NCBI GenBank assembly: GCA_022925895.1
Contig: JAKSYS010000588.1
Location: 1 to 40,105 of the forward strand
Source: Fragilaria crotonensis
Taxonomy: Eukaryota > Bacillariophyta > Fragilariophyceae > Fragilariales > Fragilariaceae
Length of the DNA: 40,105 bases
Direction: 5' to 3'
Shown: piece after piece, positions 30,627 through 40,105 of the stretch
Numbering within the stretch: the stretch's first letter is position 1
Layout of the letters: each line of letters begins with the position of its first letter
Position numbers and translations under genes: made by a program
The notes under the pieces: generated by a model
Seen by the model: the letters and a program-made list of their open reading frames with translations, nothing else
Told to the model about the DNA's origin: nothing
Databases searched by the model: none

Positions 30627-33600
30627 GGAACAGGCCAAGGCACCGCGGTGTCTTGGCCGACTCTTGTTCGAGTTATTTTGACAGCTCTCCTCACGTCCGA
30701 GTTAGCAAGACTTGCATTCACTGTCTGCGCTCCATGGTCGTTCGGTGGTGTCGAAGTCGTCCAAGGTTGGTTGATGTGTATGATATACAACGAGTCTCTC
30801 ACCGGAAATGCGTCGGCCAACATATCACGGGCGGCCACCAAGTGGAGGAGGAAGCACAAAGCTTCTCTCGTTTTCAGGTTGTTTAAATCAGCCGGGAAGA
30901 AGATCTCAGCAACAATCAGAGCTGTCGGAGACGCAATTGCGTCATCAGCCACCAACCAGCAGCGACGAAGGAAAGGCAAGCAGAACGGCGTCAGAAAAGG
31001 GGCGTCCAGCGGAAAGGGCTTTAACAAGCGCAACATTCAGACATCGGCGTGGCATAGAACGGCGGCGACAGTATGTTTACTGGCAACTGCAGGAACAGCA
31101 ACAGGGACTCGTTTCGACTCCGACTCAGTCATTATCCACGTGGACAACTGCGCATCCAGATGTATATCGAACTCACTTGCAGACTTCGTTAAGCCTCCAC
31201 AGAAGGTTATTGGAAGGATCAAGGGCATGGGAGGCGACAAAGTGGCAGTCACCGGCATCGGGACGATTCGATGGACAATCGACGACGACATGGGGACCGC
31301 CCACTCGTTTGTGATTCCAGGGTCCCTGTACATTCCCGACTCTCCAGCACGTCTTTTCTCCCCACAACACTGGGCGCAAGAAAGGAAGGACGACTATCCG
31401 GAGCGGAACGGGTCATGGCAAGCAACATTCTCCGATCACGTCATGCTGGTCTGGGGACAAAAGAAGTTCAGTAAGAAGATTCCGTTCGATAAATCGAACG
31501 TCGCCACATTCACCACGACGCCAGGTTGCAAGAACTTCCGGCTCTTCAGGGCATGTCTCGAAGCAACAGACGATGACGAAATCGACGCGTGCGAATGCGT
31601 TGCTTTCGATGCGACAATCATCGAAGACGATGAGGACGACGAAGTCACCGAACAACAGAGCGAGTACCACGAGGACGACGCATCAATTGAACCAGTCCCG
31701 CAAACATTGCATCAAGGACCATCAGTCCAAATACAGATGGCAGCCGATGATCAGGAAGAGCAGGGATATACCAAGACGACTGGACACCACGATACGTCAT
31801 ACGACGCATATAAGAACGTGGCGGTCGTAGAGGACGTCGAAGAAGACAGTTTTGCGGGAAAACTCACAGCTACAGCGGAACTGCTCCTCTGGCACTACAG
31901 GCTAGGACACGTCCCATTCTCAAGGCTCGTGAATATGGCGAAAGAGGGGCTGCTCCCGAAACGTCTAAGCAACTGTCGAGTTCCTAAATGCTCATCGTGC
32001 ATCTATGGGAAAATGACCAGAAGGGCAAAACGGACAAAGAACGAGAAAAGCAGGATCGAAGCCCGGGTACTTACCGGCCCAGGGTCATGTGTCTCAGTGG
32101 ATCAGCTGGAGTCCCGCACGATGGGCCTTATCGGGCACATGAAGGGGACGCCTACTGTACAGCGGTATCGCTGCGCAACAATCTACATCGATCACTACAG
32201 TCGCCTATCCTACGTTCATCTCCAGAGGCAACTGACATCGGAAGAGACGGTACAGGGAAAAGTCGCGTTTGAGAAATTCTGCGAGGCGCGAGGAGTCACT
32301 GTAACGCACTACCACGCCGACAACGGTAGATTCGCGGACAAGGGATTTGTTAATCATGTTACTGCCAACCGGCAGTCTATAACCTATTGCGGCGTCAACG
32401 CACACTTTCAAAACGGGATGGCGGAGAAGAGGATCCGCGACTTGCAAGACCAGGTGACCACAATGCTCCTCCATGCGGAATCAAAGTGGCCGGACGTCAT
32501 CACGGCAAACCTATGGCCATATGCCCTCAGAGAGGCAAACGAGACGCTCAACGCAACGCCAAGCAAGGTCACCGGGAAGGTGGCCAATCAAGTGTTCTCC
32601 AACAGCGACACACCAACGATGCTCAGGCACTACCACACGTTCGGATGCCCGGTGTACATTCTGGACGACAACCTCGCCGCGGGAAAAAGCATTCCCAAAT
32701 GGCATCGGCGCGCCAGGCTCGGAGTCTACCTCGGGAGATCGCCTAACCACGCTCAATCCGTAGCCCTCGTCTTAAATCTATCGACGGGACTCGTTTCGCC
32801 CCAGTTCCACCTCAAGTTCGATGATCTTTTCGAGACCATAAAGGATCACGACACCTATCCCAACAGATGGAAGGTGGCAACCCATTTCAGGAAGGAAAAA
32901 GGATCGAAGACACGCAGAGAAGTCACCAGCGTTCCAAGGGAAGAAACTCAGGAAACGACAAGCGGCGGAGGAAATGACCACCAGCAACCATCGAATCCAC
33001 CTAATGACGATACTGGGAGGCAGGCCGAATCGCAAACCGAAACGAGAGTGATCGAAGAGGAGCCAACATCAATCATCACCGCCCAATCAGGAAGACCTGA
33101 AGAATCAGCCGAAGAAGTGAGCGTCAGGAAGTGGTCGAGGCGCCACAAACCAACGACGAGGCTCCTGGAAAGTCAGGCTCAGGCCAGGTCGAACGACCAC
33201 GCAGCGTTCTCAGCGACCCTTCCGAGTCAGGAAGCCAGGAGCAACCAAGGGAACGATTACGACGCTGACGTGTATCACGGCGCCGAAGAATACGAGATCC
33301 AGCGACAGATGGCGGATCCAATCGCTTTCGCTGCGAGTTCGGACCCCGACATAATGTACCTGCATGAAGCACTCAAACAGCCGGACAGGAAGCAGTTTAT
33401 CCAGGCCATGGTTGACGAAGTCACGACACACACGGAGCGCGGACACTGGAAGTTAATACCGATTTCGGAAGTACCATCAGGCACGAAGATCCTACCAGCG
33501 GTGTGGGCGATGAGACGAAAAAGGAAGATCCTATCCCGAGAGGTCTATAAGTGGAAGGCAAGACTGAACGTACACGGTGGTAAACAGACCTACGGAGTGG

Positions 33601-34937
33601 ACTACTGGGAGACGTACGCGGCAGCTTTAAAGTGGAGCTCGATCCGGTTCTTCCTGGTACAAGCGTTGATCAATAACTGGCACACGAGACAAATCGATTT
33701 CGTCCTCGCATACCCCCAGGCGGACGTGGAGTGCGACCTCTACCTAGAAGTCCCACAGGGTTTTGAGTTCGAAGGTTCAAGGAAATCCCACTGCCTGAAA
33801 CTCGTAAAGAATTTGTACGGCAGTAAAGCCGCAGGACGGGTCTGGCAACAGCATCTGTTTAAGGGACTGGGCGAACTTGGCTTTGTCCAGAGCGGGACCG
33901 ACGAATGTGTCTTTATCGAGGCACAACCACGTTCATGATCTACACTGACGACGGAATTTTCTGCGGGCCCGACGAAGCTGAGATTGCAGGTTGTCTGAAG
34001 GATCTCAGTTCGCGTTTCGACATCACCGACGAGGGAGATATCGATGAGTACCTCGGCGTAAAGGTGACCCGCGAAGACGACGGGACCATAACACTGACGC
34101 AGCCGCATCTGATCGACAGCATCATTGCTGATCTCGGTTTCAGGGAGAACACGAAGACAAAGAGTACCCCAGCGCCATCAACTGCAAGCATCAATCGAGA
34201 CCTCGACGGTGAAGCACACAACGAATCGTGGGAATATCGATCGGTCATCGGAAAGCTCAACTTCCTCGAGAAGTCTACCAGGCCTGACATCGCTTTCGCG
34301 GTCCATCAATGCGCCAGATACTCCAGCAACCCGAAGGAAAGTCACTCGGCAGCAGTCCGATATATTGTCCGGTACCTCATGGCAACCAGGGACAAGGGAA
34401 TTATTCTCCGGCCTACCGATCACAGCTTTGAATGCTACGTGGATGCAGACTTTCAAGGCGGGTGGGACATACGCACAGCAACTGAAGACTCGACAACAGC
34501 GAAATCCAGGACAGCATACATCATTATGTACGGCAAGTGCCCGATCGTTTGGGCATCAAAGATGCAGACGGACATTGCACTGTCAACGACAGAGAGTGAA
34601 TACTCCGCTTTATCGGAAGCAACGAGAGAAGTTTTGTGGTTGATGGGGCTCATGACTGAAGTCAAGGCGCCTGGTCCCAGGGACGATAAATATCCCAACG
34701 ATCAAATGTACTGTCTTCGAGGACAACGAAGGCGCCAAAGCAATGGCCACTGTCCCGAAGATGAGGCCGAGAACGAAACATATTAATGGAAGGATGCACC
34801 ACTTCAGAGGTGCAGTCGCATCGGGCAAGATCAAGATCGAGTCGATCGATACGTCGGACCAACTTGCGGACATCGGGACGAAGCCATTGGCAAAGGATCT
34901 TTTCACTAGATTGAGAAAGGAAATCATGGGGTGGTGA
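30627..34937 (+). CDS. Copia pol region (PR-INT-RT-RH), frame-broken
   Basis: Order of domains along the DNA: aspartic protease with catalytic Asp at 31143 in VDNCAS, where copia usually has D[ST]GA; GAG-pre-integrase zinc motif near 31888-32025 (H..H...C..C); integrase core with Asp 32100, Asp 32319 and Glu 32424, the last two 35 codons apart; a divergent linker; reverse transcriptase from about 33390 with RQIDFVLAYPQADVECDLYL and YTDD at 33941; RNase H with YVDADFQGG near 34436 and STTESEYSALSEA. The first frame ends at 33938, the second covers about 33905-34786 and the third about 34743-34937, so shifts lie near 33910-33930 and 34690-34745. The frame is the same as the end of gag. As it stands the RT palm is split by a shift, so function is doubtful. 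Confidence 0.88.
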
Positions 34938-34969
34938 TCTACAATGCTCCACTCCGAATAAATGAGGAG

Positions 34970-35294
34970 TGTGGGATTATCGGATATTGGCACGGGATAC
35001 CGTGCTACAGTCGGATCACGCCATCATACACGATATCAATATCGGATGATCATTTACAACGGTGTTCTGGATTGTACATAGAGTATGATTTAAGAGGGAC
35101 CTGCGACATATCTACGGTATTCAACGAACATACAATGATCGTGAATCAGTTTCGGCTGTTTCAAAATGGATCTATATCGATTGGACAGATGTTCCAACGA
35201 TGAAGATTGAATGAGTAGATTAAGCTCACTTTATTATAAAATTAATACTGACCACCAATCAATCTATTTCCTACGGGTTAGACTGATTTCCACA
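34970..35294 (+). repeat. 3' LTR
   Basis: 325 bp, from tgtgggattatcgg to gactgatttccaca. It is collinear with the 5' LTR apart from two substitutions and five missing bases, all in a-, t- or c-runs. It is followed directly by the right target duplication tcccc. Confidence 0.95.
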
Positions 35295-35299
35295 TCCCC
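35295..35299. repeat. Right target-site duplication of the copia element
   Basis: tcccc, identical to 28842-28846. Beyond it the sequence should be the original upstream DNA of the glycosyltransferase gene. Confidence 0.9.
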
Positions 35300-35962
35300 C
35301 GTCTATTCCTTGGGAAAGAATTTGACTGCTTCACTCGGTCGCTCCAACCGCGTACTACTAGTACTAGTACCTGGTGCCTGGTGTACTTGTACCACCGCGG
35401 TGTGTTACATTCAAACTTTTAATTCAAAAAATGAGCATATACTGCGACTGGAGACTGGAGCTATGGGATTCTACCGGTAGTACTGACTATACTGGAGTAC
35501 CAGCGCTACAACCAGTACTCTAGCTACGAGAAAGGAATTCACCACTATCCACTATACGCATGTACTTGTACCGGAGTACTGAAGTACTGTACTCCGAGTT
35601 TGGCTTTTGCAGCCGACGGCGCACAGACTACGGGCACACGGGCACGTTCAAACGAATATGCCTAATGCGCTTAGAATTAATGCGCTTATAAAGCACTTGC
35701 ACCAATCAAAATTGTCCGGGACGTCATCATTTTTGGGAGGGGTTGCCTCTACAAAAAAGAGTCATTTGACCTCGTCTGAAAATATCAATGGATTCAAATC
35801 AGGTTGGATTCAAATTTCCCACCTGCCGAACGAGCGCGCTAACCTTCACGGATATGTTCATAAAATTTTCAAAACGCAAATTTGCACTCCGATAGCTAGC
35901 TACACCGGCAGTGCAATTCACCAACTTACAGAAACCCGACTCCTGTTTCAACTTTCAGCACC
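35300..35962. other. Intergenic region between copia element and MULE transposase
   Basis: No gene is supported. It contains a GTAC/CTAG cluster at 35350-35400 (tactactagtactagtacc), the 10-bp palindrome ctaccggtag at 35471-35480 and gtact-rich DNA to 35600. The left terminal inverted repeat of the MULE, if present, should lie here (about 35600-35960), but its partner would be outside the window, so I cannot identify it. Confidence 0.4.
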
Positions 35963-38900
35963 ATGGACGAAGCTACCACTGACCATAATCATGCTGATGA
36001 CCTCTTCTACTCTGATGCAGAGATGGAAATCTACTCCACATCAAGAGTGAGTTCGAGCGAGTTTCCTGTAGGGACTGTGTTCCCAACCCGAAGGCAACTT
36101 ATTGATGCCATGCGCGATAAAGCATCACAGCTTGGGTTCTTTGTGATTGACCGTGGCTATTCTGTTCTGTGCTTTGAAACAACAGCACGAGACTCGGAGA
36201 ACGAAAGGAGACAGAAAGCTCGAGAAGAACTCTCGAGAGAGAATGGCAAAATCTATGTACCAAGAAAAGTTGCAAAATCCAAGTGTGGATGTGAATTTAA
36301 GGCCTCATTTGTTCAAAGAGAGGCACCGCACAGGATGAATTCAGGATCTCAAAGGTGCAATACATGCATGGAAAGGGTGCAAGCCTTCAGGAGCAATTCA
36401 AGGCAGCATGGAGGAGTGGTGGACATGCATCAAAGTATGTAGCTCGCACAAAGAATTTAAAACTGCACACTATTGTTCAGCTGCTGGCTAGCGGTCAAAA
36501 GCCAAGTACAAAAACAATGAGGGCTATGCTTCGTGATATGCTACCAAAGGGGTTTGACGTGTCCAGCAAGTTCATCAACAATGTGCAAGCAAAGGTCAGG
36601 GCAAAGATATCTGATGGAGCATTTGATACACTCCTTGCACAAGGAACCGTGTCGAATGAAGAAGCTGATTTCATTTTAAGTGACAACCTACCCCAGAGTA
36701 CCTCTCTATTGCTGAGAAATTGCCAGTGATACCTTGAAGGATGCTCTGTCTGACCCGGGAACCAAATGCTTGGTTGTTCACTACCTATGTCAACTACACA
36801 GAAAGGATCCATCATTTCTCTTTGATATCCAGCGCGATGAAAATGACACAATTGTTGGTATTTGTTGGCAAACAGCCACAATGAGGTTTGATTGGGACTC
36901 ATGTGCATCTTGCATTTCGTTGGATGGTATGAAACGTCAACTCAACCATTTCTCCTACCCATATATTGCGGTTACCTCTTTGGATGGCTATGGCAATATG
37001 GTTGTATGCGCTGAAGCCATCGTCATCTCTGAGCGGATAGAGGCATACGCATGGCTGCTTAGGTGCTGCAATAACTTCTCCTCCAACCGAAAATTGGATG
37101 GCCTTCGAGTTATCTATGGTGATGGGTTAGTAACATGTGACAGTCTGCTAGTATCCCTCGGCATTCAAGACTCTTGTTCACTCCTTGATGATATACACCA
37201 TCTTTTGTCGGCAGACTGTGGCACATGGTATAAACAATTCGGTGTCGACAAGTGGAATTATTATGGCGGAATGCTGAGAGCTCTGGTGCATGAGTCATAC
37301 ACTTTGGAAGACTACGAGAAGACAAGGTTAATGATTCTTACAACAATGGAAAGTCGGGATGAGCCCCAAAGCTTGAACAATTACTTCAACAACATTGTAC
37401 ATGCGGGAAGGCATAGATTTGCACGTTATTCAGTGTGTGCAACACCCTGCAATGAGGAGCTTCTTGGATCATCAGTTGCTGAGTCCAACCATGCTTCCTA
37501 TGTTGCTCGCATTGGTGGTGGCAGTTGGGATGACCCAGCAACGCAGGTTAAAGATTGTATCCAGAGGATGTCAGAGCTTTCTAATAAGAGGGCAAGGCTT
37601 CGGGATCAATACAGGCGACAAAGTGCTGCAAATAGTCATACTGCATCGGATGAACAAATCAAAGTTATGCTCCTCAAGCTATCAAAACGCGGTTTCAAAA
37701 TCTGTGAGGAACAGTACCGGAAGTCTTCTGAGTATTACTGTGCACTCCCCCTTGCGGGTACCAGTAGCGAGCATCAAGATGCAGCACCAATGATGGAAGT
37801 CATATGGCAAGGCAAATCATCAAAACCTTCTCGTATCATTGATGGGCGCAAGTGTTCATGTAATGTCTTCATTGCCTACCAACTGCAATGCAGGCATCTC
37901 TTTGCCTACCACAAGCGATCATTTCAGTTGGATCTGGTCCATCCAAAGTTTCACGCACAGCCACTGACTATTGCAGCCCCAAATCCAGAGTTTACCAATA
38001 TTCTTTCGATGTGGGTGATAGACAGGGATACATATATTGGAAGTATTGGTGATAAGTTGGAACTCGGAGTCCTGGAACATCATGAGGGTGCAATTTTGAA
38101 CGGTGAAATTCCTAGTACAGAGTGTTCTATCAGCGATGGCGGTGATGATGGAGATAAAGAAAATGATGTGTACTTTGGAGAGGAGGGTAAAGAAGGTGAC
38201 GATGCAGCTCAGGAAAGGACAATGGAAGGAATAACTGGCAATTTGAAGTCAACAAAGAGGAATGTGACCTATCGGGACTTCACAGATGTGGCAAATAGTG
38301 TTGCAAACCTTGCATTAAGCCTTCCCAGCGAAGACTTGCGTTGCGAATGCTTAGGGGTCTTAGTTCGCATGCGAGATGCCCTGAGTATGTCTGCTTCTTC
38401 TGGCAACCAGTCATCTGTACCATTGGTTGGCTTCATGTCAGACGCTGATGCATTTCTGGCGGCATTTGGGCCAAATGCTGAGTTGGAGAAGGCATCTTTG
38501 CACCACTTGCTGGTGGTGATCCTGGCAACAACTTCGAAATGCAGCGCCACAATTCTGGGAAGGTGCGGCACCGCTTGACCTCCATGAATGAGAGAAATGC
38601 ACGGGCATCAAAAATAGCAGATGCCCGCAACAGGCCTTCTCAATGCTCATTTTGTGGTTCGACACAGCATACCATTAAACGATGTTCTGTTATGGACAAG
38701 GCGGCTTTTGTTGGAAAAAGAATAGTATGGGGTGGAATAAATGGTATCGAACTTTGGGCAATCAAAATTGCCATGAGGTTACGTTGCCAAGTGCTGGTAA
38801 TGCCTTGAAACTCACTCATGAGCTACAAGACAACCTTCCACCTCCCTCTCATACCATTCGCCATCTTTCTATAAGGTCAGTCCACTTCTCCAATGAGGCC

Positions 38901-39152
38901 ATGGAGTATATTTCACGTCCAAACAGCATCTACAGACACAAGAATTCTGAGCACTCGCAGATTCCATCCCCAGACAACAATATTGTGGGAGTTCAGCTGA
39001 TTGAGCGAGGCGGAAACTTTCGGAGGAAAGACAATGAAAGCAGTGATGAAAACATCACATTTTATGTACGAGCAAAAACAGTCCAAAAATGGATGGAAAA
39101 GGCATTTAGTGACTCCCAACTATTTGTCTACGTCAAACAAAAAGAACTGTGA
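35963..39152 (+). CDS. Mutator-like (MULE) transposase with SWIM and CCHC zinc motifs, frame-broken
   Basis: The start is the ATG at 35963. The reading frame changes at about 36330-36442, 36620-36729, 38540-38578 and 38700-38760, so one protein of roughly 1,060 residues is spread over several frames. The central frame (open 36734-38578) shows the MULE catalytic triad: Asp at 36923 (SLDGMKRQ), Asp at 37121 (VIYGDGL) and Glu at 37481 (VAESNHASY), with the strand-rich FSYPYIAVTSLDGYGNMVV and EAYAWLL between. A SWIM finger CxCx9CxH follows (Cys 37853, Cys 37859, Cys 37889, His 37895). After an acidic linker a CX2CX4HX4C zinc knuckle lies at 38644-38685. The upstream part (KSKCGCEFKASF near 36283) resembles the FAR1/WRKY-GCM1-like DNA-binding region of MULEs. 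It cuts and pastes DNA between terminal inverted repeats; this copy is probably inactive if the shifts are real. Confidence 0.82.
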
Positions 39153-39325
39153 ATGAGCAGGAGAAGCAGCACGATATACATAAGAAATTGTAAGGTTGTC
39201 AGAAAACAATTCATACGCTATGGAGCAATAACGTTATAACGCTTGTGTATAACGTTTTTGTGACTAAGGAAAACCGTAGAATATCTTCGTAATAGTTATG
39301 AAAATGATTATCGTCATACAAACTT
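39153..39325. other. Convergent spacer between transposase and dioxygenase-like gene
   Basis: A 10-bp palindrome ataacgttat lies at 39228-39237, and tataacgtt recurs just after it at about 39247-39256. This may be a shared 3' end or terminator region. No gene fits. Confidence 0.3.
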
Positions 39326-40105
39326 TCATACCAAGCGCGCTTTCTCCTCATCCTTTCCAGCTACAAGCTCAACACCTTTGAGAGCCTGCTTCTTAGTGCA
39401 CAAATCCCTACCAGCACTTACAACCTTCTCTTTGGCGGCAGTGAAAGTTCCATAGAGATTGTTCTGAAATTGCTGTCGAGCCCCCTTCATAACTCTCTCA
39501 CCGTTTGGACCATCAGGCATGGAAATGGAAGTACAGTGACGCAATACTCTTCCATCCCATGATATTGCCACTCCATGACAAAGACGAACTGCAAGACCTG
39601 AAAAGATCGCCCCATCCGGCTTTACACCATGGACATTTGGCAGGATAAAGTACCAGTTAAAGCCCACTGACGGGTTGTCTTCTGTCCAAACTGCATACCC
39701 CTGTGAAGCGTCATGGATATCATAATGCGAAGCATTACCCAGATTGACACTCATGTCAATCGTATATCCAACACGTTGAACACCATCTCCATTCATTGGT
39801 TGCACAGGTTCCAATCCAGAGTCAGCCTCAAGACCCAGGATGACACCAAGGACATCGGGGAAACATGCCTTCCCAATCGAATGCAATGCGACAACCATAT
39901 CACGAAGCACGCCCTGATGAACACTCCGATTGGTAGCGTACGGGACAGGGTTCATGTCACCCTTTGTGATGTTTGTGCCAAGGGCATGCATGGACCCAAC
40001 ATCACCCTTTCCAGCACGTGCATTAGAAGTCTGAACACCACTGTGGATTGCCAAATTACAGGTTGTTACGTCATCTAACCATGTACCAGCCCCTGGGTGG
40101 AGGTT
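39326..40105 (-). CDS. Partial gene, possible Fe(II)/2-oxoglutarate dioxygenase-like jelly-roll protein
   Basis: The frame is open to the window edge (the first visible codons read NLHPGAGTWLDDV), so the 5' end is missing and 259 residues are visible. I assign no known family. Features: a strand-rich section with HYD at 39727-39719 (GNASHYDIHDASQGYAVW), an aromatic strand FNWYFILPNVHG, and a late His at 39538 in SWDGRVLRHCTSIS, about 60 residues after the Asp. The HxD...H arrangement and alternating hydrophobic strands fit the double-stranded beta-helix of Fe(II)/2OG dioxygenases. A C-terminal YGTFTAAKEKVV and Lys-rich tail follow. It is tail-to-tail with the MULE transposase, 173 bp away, and could be cargo of the same element or an ordinary host gene. 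The dioxygenase reading is inference. Confidence 0.5.
   Translation of the reverse strand, partial: NLHPGAGTWLDDVTTCNLAIHSGVQTSNARAGKGDVGSMHALGTNITKGDMNPVPYATNRSVHQGVLRDMVVALHSIGKACFPDVLGVILGLEADSGLEPVQPMNGDGVQRVGYTIDMSVNLGNASHYDIHDASQGYAVWTEDNPSVGFNWYFILPNVHGVKPDGAIFSGLAVRLCHGVAISWDGRVLRHCTSISMPDGPNGERVMKGARQQFQNNLYGTFTAAKEKVVSAGRDLCTKKQALKGVELVAGKDEEKARLV

Larger units (their letters stand above)
28847..35294 (+). mobile_element. Complete Ty1/copia LTR retrotransposon (diatom CoDi-like)
   Basis: The element is 6448 bp with TG...CA-bounded LTRs, a 5-bp target duplication, a gag region and a pol region ordered protease, integrase, reverse transcriptase, RNase H, which defines Ty1/copia. The LTRs differ by about two substitutions plus five bases of homopolymer length, so insertion was recent. 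No primer-binding site matching an initiator-Met tRNA is obvious after 29176; a weak purine tract (aaatgaggag) precedes the 3' LTR. gag and pol are interrupted by several frame shifts, so this copy may be unable to move by itself, unless the shifts are sequence errors. The name CoDi-like is inference from the host guess and the unusual motifs. Confidence 0.92.

Noticed and set aside
36355..36729. Independent small gene upstream of the transposase
   Set aside because: Its sequence joins the flanking frames into one transposase N-terminal region; only the frame differs.
1..40105. CRISPR arrays, rRNA or tRNA genes, bacterial operons
   Set aside because: No regularly spaced repeats with unique spacers, no rRNA-like conserved blocks and no cloverleaf I could recognise; gene structure is eukaryotic.

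Overview
This is a eukaryotic window, most likely from a diatom (stramenopile), probably a pennate species. That identification is inference. It rests on compact genes with few short introns (I can reconstruct 78 and 112 nt), GTAC-rich palindromic intergenic DNA, a Ty1/copia element with an unusual gag zinc motif and Asp-Asn-Cys protease site, secreted Ser/Thr/Pro-rich and beta-propeller proteins, and Golgi-type sulfotransferases and glycosyltransferases. There are no bacterial operons, rRNA, tRNA or CRISPR arrays that I can recognise.

Layout. 342-6929: a HEATR5/Laa1-type HEAT-repeat trafficking protein, broken by two reading-frame shifts. 7074-7922 (-): a small basic protein with a likely mitochondrial presequence. 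8460-16300: a tandem duplication of a ~3.6 kb unit that runs gene A 3' part / gene B / sulfotransferase. Copy 1 keeps gene A and has lost gene B. Copy 2 keeps gene B (tandem NTF2-like domains) and has only a ruin of gene A. Both copies keep the sulfotransferase. 17365-18771: a secreted seven-repeat beta-propeller. 18772-21471: a gene-poor stretch with a possible decayed Cys-rich gene and a 30-bp repeat. 21472-22503: a SlyD-like FKBP domain fused to methionine sulfoxide reductase A. 22884-23478 (-): a centrin-like EF-hand gene whose start codon sits alone in exon 1, just before a 112-nt intron. 24848-27088: a mucin-like single-pass membrane protein with a 3 x 96-bp repeat. 27192-28775 (-): a GT61-type glycosyltransferase with a 24-nt first exon.

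28847-35294: a structurally complete Ty1/copia retrotransposon with near-identical LTRs (330 and 325 bp) and a 5-bp target duplication TCCCC. It sits 71 bp upstream of the glycosyltransferase start codon, so that gene's original upstream DNA is now about 6.4 kb away. 35963-39152: a Mutator-like (MULE) transposase with DDE, SWIM and CCHC motifs and several frame breaks. 39326-40105 (-): a partial gene, open at the window edge, whose HxD...H pattern suggests a jelly-roll dioxygenase fold.

Frame breaks are common (HEATR5, gene A, sulfotransferase 2, gag, pol, transposase). They are almost all single-base-type shifts rather than in-frame stops, and the two LTRs differ mainly in homopolymer length. 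Some of these breaks may therefore be sequencing or assembly errors, not biology. The secretory-pathway genes (HEATR5, two sulfotransferases, glycosyltransferase, secreted propeller, mucin-like protein) fit an organism that invests in a modified extracellular matrix, but nothing here shows that they act together.
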